A stretch of 64,000 nucleotides of DNA from Silvibacterium dinghuense (GTDB lineage Bacteria; Acidobacteriota; Terriglobia; Terriglobales; Acidobacteriaceae). The stretch is from positions 1,116,001 to 1,180,000 of the forward strand of contig NZ_SDMK01000001.1 in the NCBI RefSeq assembly GCF_004123295.1, given 5' to 3'. Shown here piece after piece: positions 34,926-42,970 of the stretch. Position 1 is the stretch's first letter; every line of letters starts with the position of its first letter. The notes beneath the pieces are model-generated. The model was not told where the DNA came from. It ran no database searches and worked only from the letters and a program-made list of their open reading frames with translations. A program made the position numbers and the translations under genes.

Positions 34926-36398
34926 CTATGCTCGCGCAAAGTCGATGAAGCCATGAGCCGGGTCCGTATGCACCAGCTTCACCTCGATCTTGTCGCCTAC
35001 ATCCAGCCCGTGCTTGCCCTGCACCAGCATGCCGTCCACATGTGGCGTGAGCGTGCGTACAAAGGTTCCACGCTCATTCGCGCCGGTCACAATGGCGCGG
35101 AACCGCTGCCCGATACGGTCTGCCAGCGCCACGGCGGCAATGCGCTTTTGCATGGCCCGCTCCAGCTTGCGCTCGGCTGCGGCTCTCACCGTGCAGTTCG
35201 TGGCAATCGCTGACAGCTCATCTTCGGTGTACGGAGTCGCTGCGCCGGCTACCATCGCCTTCAGCAGCCGCTGCGTCACCAGGTCGGCATAACGGCGGTT
35301 GGGGGCAGTCGAGTGCGTGTAGTCTTCCACGGCCAGACCGAAGTGGCCGATCTCCGGGGCGCCGGCCCGCTCCAGCACATACTCGCCAGGACCAAGCAGC
35401 TTCACGACCGCGAGCGAAAGATCCGGGAAGCGGTCGGGATCGGCCTCCTTGCGTGCGCAGAGAAAATCATTCAGAGCCCGCGCATCCGGTTCCGCAGGCA
35501 GATCCGTGCCCAGCTCCGCTGCCAGCTCCACGATGCGATCCCAGCGCTTCGGCACGCGCACCACGCGCCGGATGGAGGCGATGCCTTTTGCACGGAATGT
35601 CCGGGCCACCACGCCGTTGGCCGCGATCATGAAGTCTTCGATCAGATCCGTCGCCGGATTGCGCAGCTCTGTGCCCAGATGAATCTCCCCGTCCTCCACC
35701 GTGGAGTGCGCTTCAGCCAGATCGAGGTTCAGGGCGCCATGCTTCACACGCTCGGCGCGCAGCCGGCTTGCAATGCGATCCTGCAGCCGCAGCTGCTCCT
35801 GAAGTTCCGGCGATGCCGCCACCTTCTCCGGCGCCTCACCGCGCCCGGCGAGCCACGCTCCGACGGCCGGATAGGCGAGCTGCGCCTTATTGTTCACCAG
35901 CGCAGGATAGATGCGGCTCTCGGCGACACAGCTCTCCGTCTGGCAGACATTCGCATCCAGCACGAACTCAGTCACCATGCACAGCCGGTCTTCGCCTTCG
36001 AGCAGCGATGTCAGCCCGGTCGACAGCTCCTCGGGCAGCATGGAGAAGTTCTTCACTCCCGTGTAGAGAGTGACCGTCTCGTGCTCCGCGTAACGATCGA
36101 TCGCCGAGCCCCTCGGCACATACGCATCCACATCGGCGATGCCAATGCGCACCCGCATGCGGCCATCGGGCAGAATATCCGCGTATTCGATCTGGTCGAG
36201 ATCGCGCGAAGTATCGTTGTCGATCGAGGACCAGAGCAGGCCACGCAAATCTTCCGCCCGCGCATTCAAAGGCGCAGGCTGCGTGAGGATCTGTTTCACC
36301 TCTGCCTTCACCTCGGCCGGGAACTCCGGCCAGAATCCCTGCTCTGCTACCGCCTGCTTTGCTGCCGCCACCAGGTCAAACCGCGCGCCCGTATGCAT
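34926..36398 (-). CDS. RNB-domain exoribonuclease (RNase II/R family) with C-terminal S1 domain
   Basis: A 490-residue 3'-5' exoribonuclease. The RNB catalytic core has the acidic cluster SSIDNDTSRDLDQIEYAD near residue 55 and later RIGIADVDAYVPRGSAIDRYA, EDFMIAANG, HFGLAVEDYTHSTAPNRRYADLVTQRLL. An S1 RNA-binding segment closes the protein (RFRAIVTGANERGTFVRTLTPHVDGMLVQG ... GDKIEVKLV). It lacks the N-terminal cold-shock domains of E. coli RNase II, which makes it shorter than usual (~490 versus ~640). GAAGG precedes the ATG. Confidence 0.9.
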   Translation of the reverse strand: MHTGARFDLVAAAKQAVAEQGFWPEFPAEVKAEVKQILTQPAPLNARAEDLRGLLWSSIDNDTSRDLDQIEYADILPDGRMRVRIGIADVDAYVPRGSAIDRYAEHETVTLYTGVKNFSMLPEELSTGLTSLLEGEDRLCMVTEFVLDANVCQTESCVAESRIYPALVNNKAQLAYPAVGAWLAGRGEAPEKVAASPELQEQLRLQDRIASRLRAERVKHGALNLDLAEAHSTVEDGEIHLGTELRNPATDLIEDFMIAANGVVARTFRAKGIASIRRVVRVPKRWDRIVELAAELGTDLPAEPDARALNDFLCARKEADPDRFPDLSLAVVKLLGPGEYVLERAGAPEIGHFGLAVEDYTHSTAPNRRYADLVTQRLLKAMVAGAATPYTEDELSAIATNCTVRAAAERKLERAMQKRIAAVALADRIGQRFRAIVTGANERGTFVRTLTPHVDGMLVQGKHGLDVGDKIEVKLVHTDPAHGFIDFARA

Positions 36399-36462
36399 AC
36401 GCCTTCACCCTAGCACGCGACCGGCATAGAGCGCATCCTGCGGCCGGCAAACCCCGTGCCGC

Positions 36463-36822
36463 TCATGATGCGGCACGGTCCAGCGCATGCAGGCTGGTCT
36501 GCGCCGCATCCGCCACGGCAGCATCCTCGCATGCGGCGGTGAGCGCCTGCCGCACGACCGCGATATCCATTCTCCGTCGCAATGCGGCCAGCTCCCCCAG
36601 GCACACCGCGGCGGCCCTGCGCACCGGCGGATGCGGCGAGGCCAACGCAGCCAGGCATGCATCCTGCGCCTGTTTCCAGTCCTCGCCACCCTGCACCGCA
36701 GAGGCCAAGGCGCGGGCGATCATCGCCGACTTCACGCCGTCGAGATCCTCGCCCTTTAATTCACTCAGAAGCTCGCGCAAGGGAATCCCTTCGAGCGCAC
36801 TCCATGGTTTTCTGCCGGACAT
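36463..36822 (-). CDS. small helical HEAT-repeat-like protein
   Basis: A 119-residue all-helical protein. SAMIARALASAVQGGEDWKQAQDACLAALASPHPPVRRAAAVCLGELAALRR has the helix-turn-helix and the 'HPPVRRAAA..LGEL' signature of a HEAT repeat, so it may be a scaffold or partner protein. A GAGAGGA ribosome site precedes the ATG. It sits 26 bp after the PspA gene in the same direction, suggesting it works with the PspA/flotillin set. Function not known. Confidence 0.7.
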   Translation of the reverse strand: MSGRKPWSALEGIPLRELLSELKGEDLDGVKSAMIARALASAVQGGEDWKQAQDACLAALASPHPPVRRAAAVCLGELAALRRRMDIAVVRQALTAACEDAAVADAAQTSLHALDRAAS

Positions 36823-36848
36823 ATTTCCTCTCTTTTCCCGCCTGCAGA

Positions 36849-37511
36849 TCAGGCCGGGTGCTGAGACTTCAGATTCTGAAGCAGAGCGTCGATCTGCTCC
36901 TCGCGCTCGAGAGCGGCAAAGCGGTCTTCGAGCGAATCACCGCCGGCGAGCTCGCCATGCGCGGCGTTCTCCGCCTCCGCACCGACAATGCGCGTCCTCA
37001 TCTTCGCCAGGCTCGCTTCATGCTGCACAGGATCGGCCTTGTGTTGTGCCTGCTGGGCACGTCCCACGACCTTCGCCCGCCGGTGCTGCGCAATCAGGAT
37101 TTCACAGCGCGAGCGCGTCTCGGCCAGCTTCTGTTCGAGCTTGCGCAGCGCGGCTTTCAACGCTTCCGCCTCGGCCTTCTGGTCTTCGAGCTGCTCGGCG
37201 AATCCCTTCGCCATCTGCTCGCTGCTCAATACGCGCTCGAGGGCCGCACGCGCCAGGTCGTCGGCATCCTTCTTCACCGCAAGCTCGGCCTTGCGCTTCC
37301 ACTCCTCGGCTGCGGATTCATGCTCCTTGCGCTTCTTGTCGAGGACATGCAGATCGGCAATCGCAATCGCCACCTGCGTCTTCACCTGCATCAGCTGGTT
37401 CTCCATATCGAGAACAAGCTGCTTCATCAGCTTCTCCGGGTCCTCAGCCTTATCCACCAGGTCGTTCAGGTTTGCCCGCAACAGTGTCGCTACCCTCTCC
37501 AGCAGTGCCAT
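36849..37511 (-). CDS. pspA: PspA/IM30 family membrane-stress protein
   Basis: A 220-residue peripheral membrane protein of the ESCRT-III-like PspA/Vipp1 family. It is almost entirely coiled coil: MALLERVATLLRANLNDLVDKAEDPEKLMKQLVLDMENQLMQVKTQVA, then a long basic/acidic helix run. The N-terminal amphipathic helix that binds stressed membranes is intact. The start at 37511 was chosen because AAGGAGG lies five bases upstream; the longer frame reads through the gap. It is sandwiched between flotillin and the HEAT-like gene. Confidence 0.93.
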   Translation of the reverse strand: MALLERVATLLRANLNDLVDKAEDPEKLMKQLVLDMENQLMQVKTQVAIAIADLHVLDKKRKEHESAAEEWKRKAELAVKKDADDLARAALERVLSSEQMAKGFAEQLEDQKAEAEALKAALRKLEQKLAETRSRCEILIAQHRRAKVVGRAQQAQHKADPVQHEASLAKMRTRIVGAEAENAAHGELAGGDSLEDRFAALEREEQIDALLQNLKSQHPA

Positions 37512-37573
37512 ATCGTCCTCCTTGTTCCCTTGTGCAGAAACAGGCGGAGCTCTGCGCTCCGCCCGCATTGCCA

Positions 37574-39001
37574 TTACTTCGCTTCCGGCGACGATCCAGT
37601 GCCGTTCGCGCGCGGCTTCATGGCCGTCACATTCGACATCAGCTCGCGCATGTCCATGCCCGAGAGCGCCTCGAAGAGCGCCGGCACCTGCGCGGCAATC
37701 TTCGTGAAGTCGCCGGTGAGCTTGTTCACGCCCGTCGCGCCATCGTTGCCGGTCGAAACGATCGTGACCTTGTCGACCTTCGAGAGCGGCTCAGCCATGG
37801 CACGCACCACATCGGCCATGTTGGTGATGATGCGATCGACCACCGCGGCCTGGTTCCACTCCTGGTAGGCTTCGGCCTTCACATTCATGGCCTTCGCCTC
37901 GGCCTCACCCTTCTGGAAGATGACGGCTGCTTCGGCCTCACCCTGCAGACGGATCGCCGACGCACGGCCTTCGGCTTCGGTTGCAAGCCGCATCTTCTCC
38001 GCCGCAGCCAGCGCTTCGATCCGCTGACGCTCGATTTCCGCCTGCTTCAGCACGGTCGAGATGAGCTCCTTCTCGTGGCGCAGGATTTCCGCTTCCTGCA
38101 CCTTGATCTGCTGCTCCTTCTCCACCTGCTGCACCTTCACCTGCTCCGCGGTGACCTGCTGCTGCATGATGTTGGTCTGGATCTCGTAGGCTTTGTCGGC
38201 CTGCGCCTGCTGGCGGCGGCTCTGCTCCTCGTACTGCGCCTTCTGGATGTCGAGATCGCGCTGCGCTTCGGCCTGCCGCGCGAGCGATGCCGTTTCTGCA
38301 ATCACGCGCTCCTGGTCGGCCGCGGCCTTCGCCACCGCCGATTCCCGCAGCGCGTTCGCACGACGGATCGCCGTGTCACGCTCAGCTTCGGCTGCAGCTA
38401 CATCCGCATCGCGACGGATGCGCACGATATCCGGCCGGCCCATGTTAGTGATGTATTCGTTCTTATCGCGCACCTCCTTGATGGTGAACGATACGACCTC
38501 GAGACCCATCTTGCTCAGATCGTCGGAGCAGGTGGAGCGCATGCGATCGGCGACCATCTCCGGCTCCTTCACGATCTGCTCGACCGTGAGCTGACCGATG
38601 ATGCCGCGCAGATGGCCTTCCATCACCAGGCGAATCAAGCCTTCGCGCTGCGGCGGGGTCTTGGTGAGAAACTGCTCGGCTGCCGTCAGGATCGATTCCT
38701 GGTCACTGCGGACTTTAATCTGCGCGACCGCTTCGACCGTCACCGCAACACCCTGCTTCGTATAAAGATCCTGCTGCGGCGCCACATCGAAGCCCATCAG
38801 CTCGAGAGAGAGCTCGCGGCAGTTCTGCACCATCGGAAAGATCACCGTGCCATGGCCCTTGATCACACGCGTGCCGCCAAAGCCATAGACAATCAGCGCT
38901 TCGTTCGGACCGGCTTTGCGAAACATCTTCGCCATCAGACCCATCAGCACAATTACCGCCAGCAGGCACAACCCAACAATCACTACGACTGTATTCGTCA
39001 T
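37574..39001 (-). CDS. flotillin-like SPFH-domain protein
   Basis: A 475-residue membrane scaffold protein. One N-terminal transmembrane helix (MTNTVVVIVGLCLLAVIVLM) precedes an SPFH domain (about 30-190: GPNEALIVYGFGGTRVIKGHGTVIFPMVQNCRELSLELMGFDV, YTKQGVAVTVEAVAQIKV). A long EA-rich coiled coil typical of flotillins follows (AAAEAERDTAIRRANALRESAV, LRHEKELISTVLKQAEIERQRIEALAAAE). It corresponds to FloT/YuaG/YqiK proteins that organise membrane microdomains. AGGAGG lies five bases before the ATG. Confidence 0.94.
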   Translation of the reverse strand: MTNTVVVIVGLCLLAVIVLMGLMAKMFRKAGPNEALIVYGFGGTRVIKGHGTVIFPMVQNCRELSLELMGFDVAPQQDLYTKQGVAVTVEAVAQIKVRSDQESILTAAEQFLTKTPPQREGLIRLVMEGHLRGIIGQLTVEQIVKEPEMVADRMRSTCSDDLSKMGLEVVSFTIKEVRDKNEYITNMGRPDIVRIRRDADVAAAEAERDTAIRRANALRESAVAKAAADQERVIAETASLARQAEAQRDLDIQKAQYEEQSRRQQAQADKAYEIQTNIMQQQVTAEQVKVQQVEKEQQIKVQEAEILRHEKELISTVLKQAEIERQRIEALAAAEKMRLATEAEGRASAIRLQGEAEAAVIFQKGEAEAKAMNVKAEAYQEWNQAAVVDRIITNMADVVRAMAEPLSKVDKVTIVSTGNDGATGVNKLTGDFTKIAAQVPALFEALSGMDMRELMSNVTAMKPRANGTGSSPEAK

Positions 39002-39112
39002 AACGGCCTCCTGATCCTTTCCATCAGGAACACAACAAATTCGGTTGATACTTCGACTTCAAACCATGAACAAGACCACTTCTTCGGCAGCATGCGATCG
39101 AGCGGCTATGCT

Positions 39113-39688
39113 TTACCCTCTATCTCCCTGCAACTCATCCCACCGCCGCACCCAGGCGATGCCCTGCTCATAGCGCATCACCACTACTTCTGTTTCGCGC
39201 GGAACCGCTTGCCCATCCTCACTGCGGGCTACGGCGAAGCGCCGCACACCGTTTTGTGAGTACTGAATCTCACCCGTGCCACGCTCATGCACGGTGGCGG
39301 TCACCTTCGCCAGCACGCCCACGATGTCGGTATCCGCCGCCGTCAGTTCGCGCTCATGCGGCAGCAACACCTTCACCAGGAACCAGAACAGCACTGCTCC
39401 ACCGGCAAGCCCGGCCACACTCGAAGCTCCGAGCACAATCGGGGTCAGCAGGCCTGCAAAGCGATGCAGCAGGTAACCGCAGCCCCCGAACCAGCAGAGG
39501 AAGCCCGCGATGGTGAAGCCGTTGATCGGACTCACGCCGTGACCGCTGCCCTGCGCGTGCGCGGCATGAAAGTGCACATGCCCGAAGTGCAGGTGAGAAA
39601 ACATCCCCAGGCACGAAAGCACCGTGAACGACAGCCCCAGCGCAAAACAGACCAGGTAAAACGCCTCCCACGGAAATACCCCGTTCAT
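39113..39688 (-). CDS. NfeD/YuaF-like membrane protein
   Basis: A 191-residue membrane protein with about three N-terminal hydrophobic helices (AFYLVCFALGLSFTVLSCLGMF, GFTIAGFLCWFGGCGYLLHRF, GASSVAGLAGGAVLFWFLVKVLL), a His-rich loop (HLHFGHVHFHAAH) and a C-terminal OB-fold segment (GVLAKVTATVHERGTGEIQYSQNGVRRFAVARSEDGQAVPRETEVVVMRYEQGIAWVRRWDE). This is the usual partner of flotillins. Its ATG overlaps the stop of the XRE regulator (ATGA), and AAGGAG precedes it. Confidence 0.88.
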   Translation of the reverse strand: MNGVFPWEAFYLVCFALGLSFTVLSCLGMFSHLHFGHVHFHAAHAQGSGHGVSPINGFTIAGFLCWFGGCGYLLHRFAGLLTPIVLGASSVAGLAGGAVLFWFLVKVLLPHERELTAADTDIVGVLAKVTATVHERGTGEIQYSQNGVRRFAVARSEDGQAVPRETEVVVMRYEQGIAWVRRWDELQGDRG

Positions 39689-40200
39689 ACTCCGGACTCC
39701 TTTCCTGTCCGCTTCTTCCTGACCCCCTCCGGCTTCGCCGGCCGTAGCACCTCCAGCAGCCGCTCCACCAGTCCTGGCGCCTCGATCACCGCCTCCATCA
39801 GCAGCAGGCAGTCACGCGTGTTCTCGTGCCTGGCCAGTGTCAGCAGCGCCTGGCGCAGCGCGGCGTCCTTGCGAAAGCGCTCCGCGCCGCCGACCAGCCA
39901 CAGATCCAGCTTGTCTTCGAGCGTCCGCGCATCGCTCATCAGCTCCGCGTGGTAGCCCTCCGGATCGTCGACCAGGTATCCCGGATGCACTTTGAAGAAC
40001 CTGGCAAGAAGCTGGCGCGTGGCGTTGGTCAGGTGCGGCCTCGCCCCACTCTCGATCTGCGAAAGGTAGCTCTGGCTCAGCGTTCCGCCCACTTCGGCCT
40101 TGATCGCCTTCACCAGCTCCTGCTGCGTCATGGCGCGCTCCATGCCGCGCAAGTTGCCTTCCACCTCACGCAGATAGCGGATTTTTTCGCCCAGCTTCAT
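39685..40200 (-). CDS. XRE-family helix-turn-helix regulator
   Basis: A 171-residue DNA-binding protein. The N-terminal XRE helix-turn-helix (about residues 1-70: KLGEKIRYLREVEGNLRG ... TQQELVKAIKAEVGGTLSQSYLSQIESGARPHLTNATRQLLARFF) is followed by a C-terminal helical region of unknown type. The start at ATG 40200 was preferred over an upstream in-frame ATG because AGGA lies four bases before it and the DNA-binding domain begins there. It is the first gene of the NfeD-flotillin-PspA run and likely regulates it through the palindromes upstream. Confidence 0.88.
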   Translation of the reverse strand: MKLGEKIRYLREVEGNLRGMERAMTQQELVKAIKAEVGGTLSQSYLSQIESGARPHLTNATRQLLARFFKVHPGYLVDDPEGYHAELMSDARTLEDKLDLWLVGGAERFRKDAALRQALLTLARHENTRDCLLLMEAVIEAPGLVERLLEVLRPAKPEGVRKKRTGKESGV

Positions 40201-40265
40201 TGCGTCCTGCTCTCCTTCGTTCACGGCGGCTCTGGTTCGAAACTGCCGTGATTTGCTTCTTTGCA

Positions 40266-40321
40266 GCGGATTGCTATATCGCAATCCGCAATAACTTTAT
40301 CGCTGATTGCAATTTTCGCAA
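40266..40321. promoter_or_regulatory. palindromic operators upstream of the XRE gene
   Basis: GCGGATTGC (40266-40274), a six-base centre TATATC and GCAATCCGC (40281-40289) form a 9 bp-arm inverted repeat. A second, weaker TTGC-N7-GCAA (40307-40321) follows, with the shared half-site ATTGC. They lie 65-120 bp upstream of the XRE start, between it and the divergent PadR gene, as expected for regulator binding sites. Confidence 0.6.
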
Positions 40322-40411
40322 GAAAACCTTGGTAACCATTCCATTCCCGCCCGCAAGCGCCCGGAAATCTTTCTCTTGCGATCCGGATATTTCTTCATTA
40401 TTTTTGAAGAA

Positions 40412-40756
40412 ATGAACGACCAGACCTCGCTCGGCGAACTCGAACTGCTCATCCTGCTGGCACTGGTCCAGCTCGGCGACCGGGCTTACGGCGTCCCCAT
40501 CGCCCGCGAGCTTGCTCTCTATCGCGGCCGCGAGGTTGCGCTGGGCAGCATCTATGCCGTGCTCACGCGCCTCGAGGAGCGCGGCCTGGTGCTTTCCATG
40601 CTGGGCGATCCCACGCCGGAACGCGGCGGACGCGCCAAGCGCTACTTCGAGCTCACACGCGAAGGGCTGCGGGAACTTCACCGCACCCGGCGGGTTCTAA
40701 CCGAGCTATGGCGTAAGCTTCCGGCACTCGATCCGGCTCCGGCACTCGACCGGTAA
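40412..40756 (+). CDS. PadR family transcriptional regulator
   Basis: A 114-residue winged-helix repressor: LGELELLILLALVQLGDRAYGVPIARELALYRGREVALGSIYAVLTRLEERGLV ... RAKRYFELTREGLRELHRTR. The GSIYAVLTRLEERGLV helix is the recognition element of PadR proteins. The start is the ATG at 40412, about 35 codons into a longer open frame. It is followed 12 bp later by a permease-prefix-type membrane protein, a frequent pairing in Acidobacteriota. Confidence 0.9.
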   Translation: MNDQTSLGELELLILLALVQLGDRAYGVPIARELALYRGREVALGSIYAVLTRLEERGLVLSMLGDPTPERGGRAKRYFELTREGLRELHRTRRVLTELWRKLPALDPAPALDR

Positions 40757-40768
40757 AGGAGAATCCCT

Positions 40769-41419
40769 GTGAAGTTACCGATGTTTGCCGACTGGCTGCT
40801 GAAGCACTTCACCCCGGAGCCTCTGCGCGAGCAGCTCGCCGGCGACCTTCTCGAAGAGATGCACGCCGGCCGCTCGCCTCTCTGGGTATGGCGGCAAACG
40901 CTGGCGGCCGTGTCCATCGGCAAACGCTCGATGGCTGCGCATTATGTGCAGATCGCGCTCTTCTCCTTCGCTGCGAGCACGCCTGTCCCGACGCTCATGA
41001 TGAGCTGGCGCCATAGCGCCTTCTTCCTGAGAGTCTGGGAGCGCGCCATTCAGCTTGACTGGCCCACCTCGGCCCTTACCACGCTGCTGCTTGAACTGGC
41101 GCCGGTGCTCCTGCCGTTCTGGACGGCTATCGCACTCTACGTTTTGCTCATCCCTAGAGCGTATCGACCGACCAAACACCGCGCGCTGCCGGCCATTGCC
41201 CGCGGCTGGCTCACCACACTTCCGGCCTTTCTGCTCGCGGGCTTTCTGCTCATGCATTTCTTCGGTCAACACGGCACTCTGCACAGAGCAGCACCAAGGA
41301 TGGAAGCCCTGAACCCGCTCTCGCTCCCGGCGATCCTGTACTTTGTGCCCAGCCTCTTCCTCTCCCTGATCGCGGCGCTGCCGCTGCCGCCGAGACCTCC
41401 GCTTCGCGCCAACCGATAG
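40769..41419 (+). CDS. membrane protein with ADOP permease-prefix-like N-terminus
   Basis: A 216-residue protein starting at GTG 40769 with AGGAG nearby. The N-terminus MKLPMFADWLLKHFTPEPLREQLAGDLLEEMHAGRSPLWVWRQTLAAV resembles the prefix domain that normally precedes the FtsX-type core in acidobacterial orphan permeases (GDL.EE ... GRS..W.WRQ). The rest has four or so hydrophobic helices but no MacB core. It may be a truncated or stand-alone relative. PadR upstream is presumably its regulator. Confidence 0.7.
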   Translation: MKLPMFADWLLKHFTPEPLREQLAGDLLEEMHAGRSPLWVWRQTLAAVSIGKRSMAAHYVQIALFSFAASTPVPTLMMSWRHSAFFLRVWERAIQLDWPTSALTTLLLELAPVLLPFWTAIALYVLLIPRAYRPTKHRALPAIARGWLTTLPAFLLAGFLLMHFFGQHGTLHRAAPRMEALNPLSLPAILYFVPSLFLSLIAALPLPPRPPLRANR

Positions 41420-41456
41420 TTCCGTTCCTAGCCCCGCTTCAGGACGAGCCCAAGCC

Positions 41457-42941
41457 ATGCCGACACTCCGAGAGTCCGCCGCCGAGTCCGATACCTCCTC
41501 TCTGCGCGCCGTCTCCTTCGCCGGCACCTTCGCTGCGCTCTCGGCTGCGCTGCTCCTCTGCCGCGTGCCGGAAGCTCATCCCGGCACGGTTCCGGCGCGT
41601 GCGCTTCTCTGGATCGCCTGCAAATATCTCTTTGCGCCCACCGCCATCGGCCTGGGCGCCACCTGGCTCTATTTCCAATTCGCCGCAGTAGAGCCGCCAC
41701 GGGTCTTCCGATCGCTCGTGCGCTGCCTTTGCGAGGCGTGGCTGTTCTTCCCGGCCTTCATGCTGCTGCTGTGGGAAAACTCACCCGTCCTGCTTGCGCT
41801 CGCGCCTATCGCCACCGTCGCCGTCACGCTCTCGCTCGAGCGATTCCTCCCTGCTCCTCCGGAGCCCGCTTCGCATCCGCCCGGCCAGCTCTTCGCCGAA
41901 CCGCCTCCCTTGCCTTCGCGCAGCCGCGCTCTTTACACCGCGCTCGCACTAGTGGCCGCGACCGCCGAAGTGGCCGACGGCGATCTCGCCACCGCCGGCC
42001 TTATTCTCGGCCTCACGGCCTATCTCCTCATCCGGCAATGGTCGGGGTTGATGAAGCACCGCGACAGCCCTACTCAGCGCAATAGCCAACCGCCTGGCTT
42101 GTTGCGTCTCAGCGCGAGCCTGGTGCTTGCCTTTCTGCTCACTCTCGTCGCGCTGCTGCCGTGGATGCATACGGCGAGCCCTACGCTGCAGATGTCACGT
42201 CTGCTCGTTGGCCCGACTCACGATGCAAAGAATCCGTCCGCATCGCATGCCAACATGCCGCGCTTCGATGCCGATGGCTGGCATGCGATCGTGCTGTGGC
42301 CGTACCCGCCGAAGAAGCAAAAGCTGCCACCGGTGCCACACACCGCGCTCCTGACCGCTGCTCACTTTTCGAGGCCGCTCGTGATTCCCTTCGACGGCTC
42401 CTACCGTTATTTCCAGACGCCCGGCATCTGGCGCCCCGACCGCGCACACACGGCTCATGCCAGCCCGCTCAACGTAGACATCCACTCCATCGACGCCGAA
42501 CCACTCTTCGAAGAGGCGCACCAGCTCCTTGCCCAGCCGATCTCGACCGACTGCTGCCGCGCTATCGAGGTGGTGGTTCGCAACGGAGATAACAGCCGCG
42601 GCGGTGTTGTCCTTGGGCTTGTTCTGCGCGACTCCACGCAGCCGGAAGAACAGCTGCCTCATCCTGCGAATATGCTGGACCCGCGCGCGAGTTATGCCAT
42701 GAGACAGCAACAGAACATCGCGCGCACGCTCTCACTCAGCCCTGAGCCCATCCTCTCGAGCTTCCCGGCAGGCTTCACCATGAAATCGGCGCCTGTCTCC
42801 GAAACGCTCACCTTCACCATCCCGCCGGATGCGCGCCTGCGCCGCTTCGACGAGATCAGCGTCGTCTTCCTGCCCGAGCCCAGCCGCGCCGAGAGCGGAT
42901 CGAAGATCGCCGTACAGCAGTTTCAGCTGATTCCGCGCTGA
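41457..42941 (+). CDS. large membrane protein of unknown function
   Basis: A 494-residue protein. About six or seven hydrophobic segments occupy the N-terminal ~240 residues (AVSFAGTFAALSAALLLC, FAPTAIGLGATWLYFQF, LWENSPVLLALAPIATVAVTLSL, ASLVLAFLLTLVALLPWM). A large soluble C-terminal domain (about 250-494) has beta-rich motifs such as PLVIPFDGSYRYFQTPGIWRPDRAHTAHASPLNVDIHS. I do not recognise the family. It follows the permease-prefix gene by 37 bp in the same direction, so the PadR transcript may include it. Confidence 0.65.
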   Translation: MPTLRESAAESDTSSLRAVSFAGTFAALSAALLLCRVPEAHPGTVPARALLWIACKYLFAPTAIGLGATWLYFQFAAVEPPRVFRSLVRCLCEAWLFFPAFMLLLWENSPVLLALAPIATVAVTLSLERFLPAPPEPASHPPGQLFAEPPPLPSRSRALYTALALVAATAEVADGDLATAGLILGLTAYLLIRQWSGLMKHRDSPTQRNSQPPGLLRLSASLVLAFLLTLVALLPWMHTASPTLQMSRLLVGPTHDAKNPSASHANMPRFDADGWHAIVLWPYPPKKQKLPPVPHTALLTAAHFSRPLVIPFDGSYRYFQTPGIWRPDRAHTAHASPLNVDIHSIDAEPLFEEAHQLLAQPISTDCCRAIEVVVRNGDNSRGGVVLGLVLRDSTQPEEQLPHPANMLDPRASYAMRQQQNIARTLSLSPEPILSSFPAGFTMKSAPVSETLTFTIPPDARLRRFDEISVVFLPEPSRAESGSKIAVQQFQLIPR

Positions 42942-42970
42942 CGGCTGACGCCGGGCGAGCTGCCTTCGGC

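Noticed and set aside
36359-39259. Plus-strand open frame of about 966 codons across the RNB, HEAT, PspA and flotillin genes
   Set aside because: It crosses several real minus-strand genes and their gaps, and reads as low-complexity Leu/Arg sequence; this is a GC-bias artefact.
40307-40411. N-terminal extension of the PadR gene
   Set aside because: The upstream codons encode no PadR-like sequence and overlap the palindromic sites; the ATG at 40412 gives a normal PadR start.
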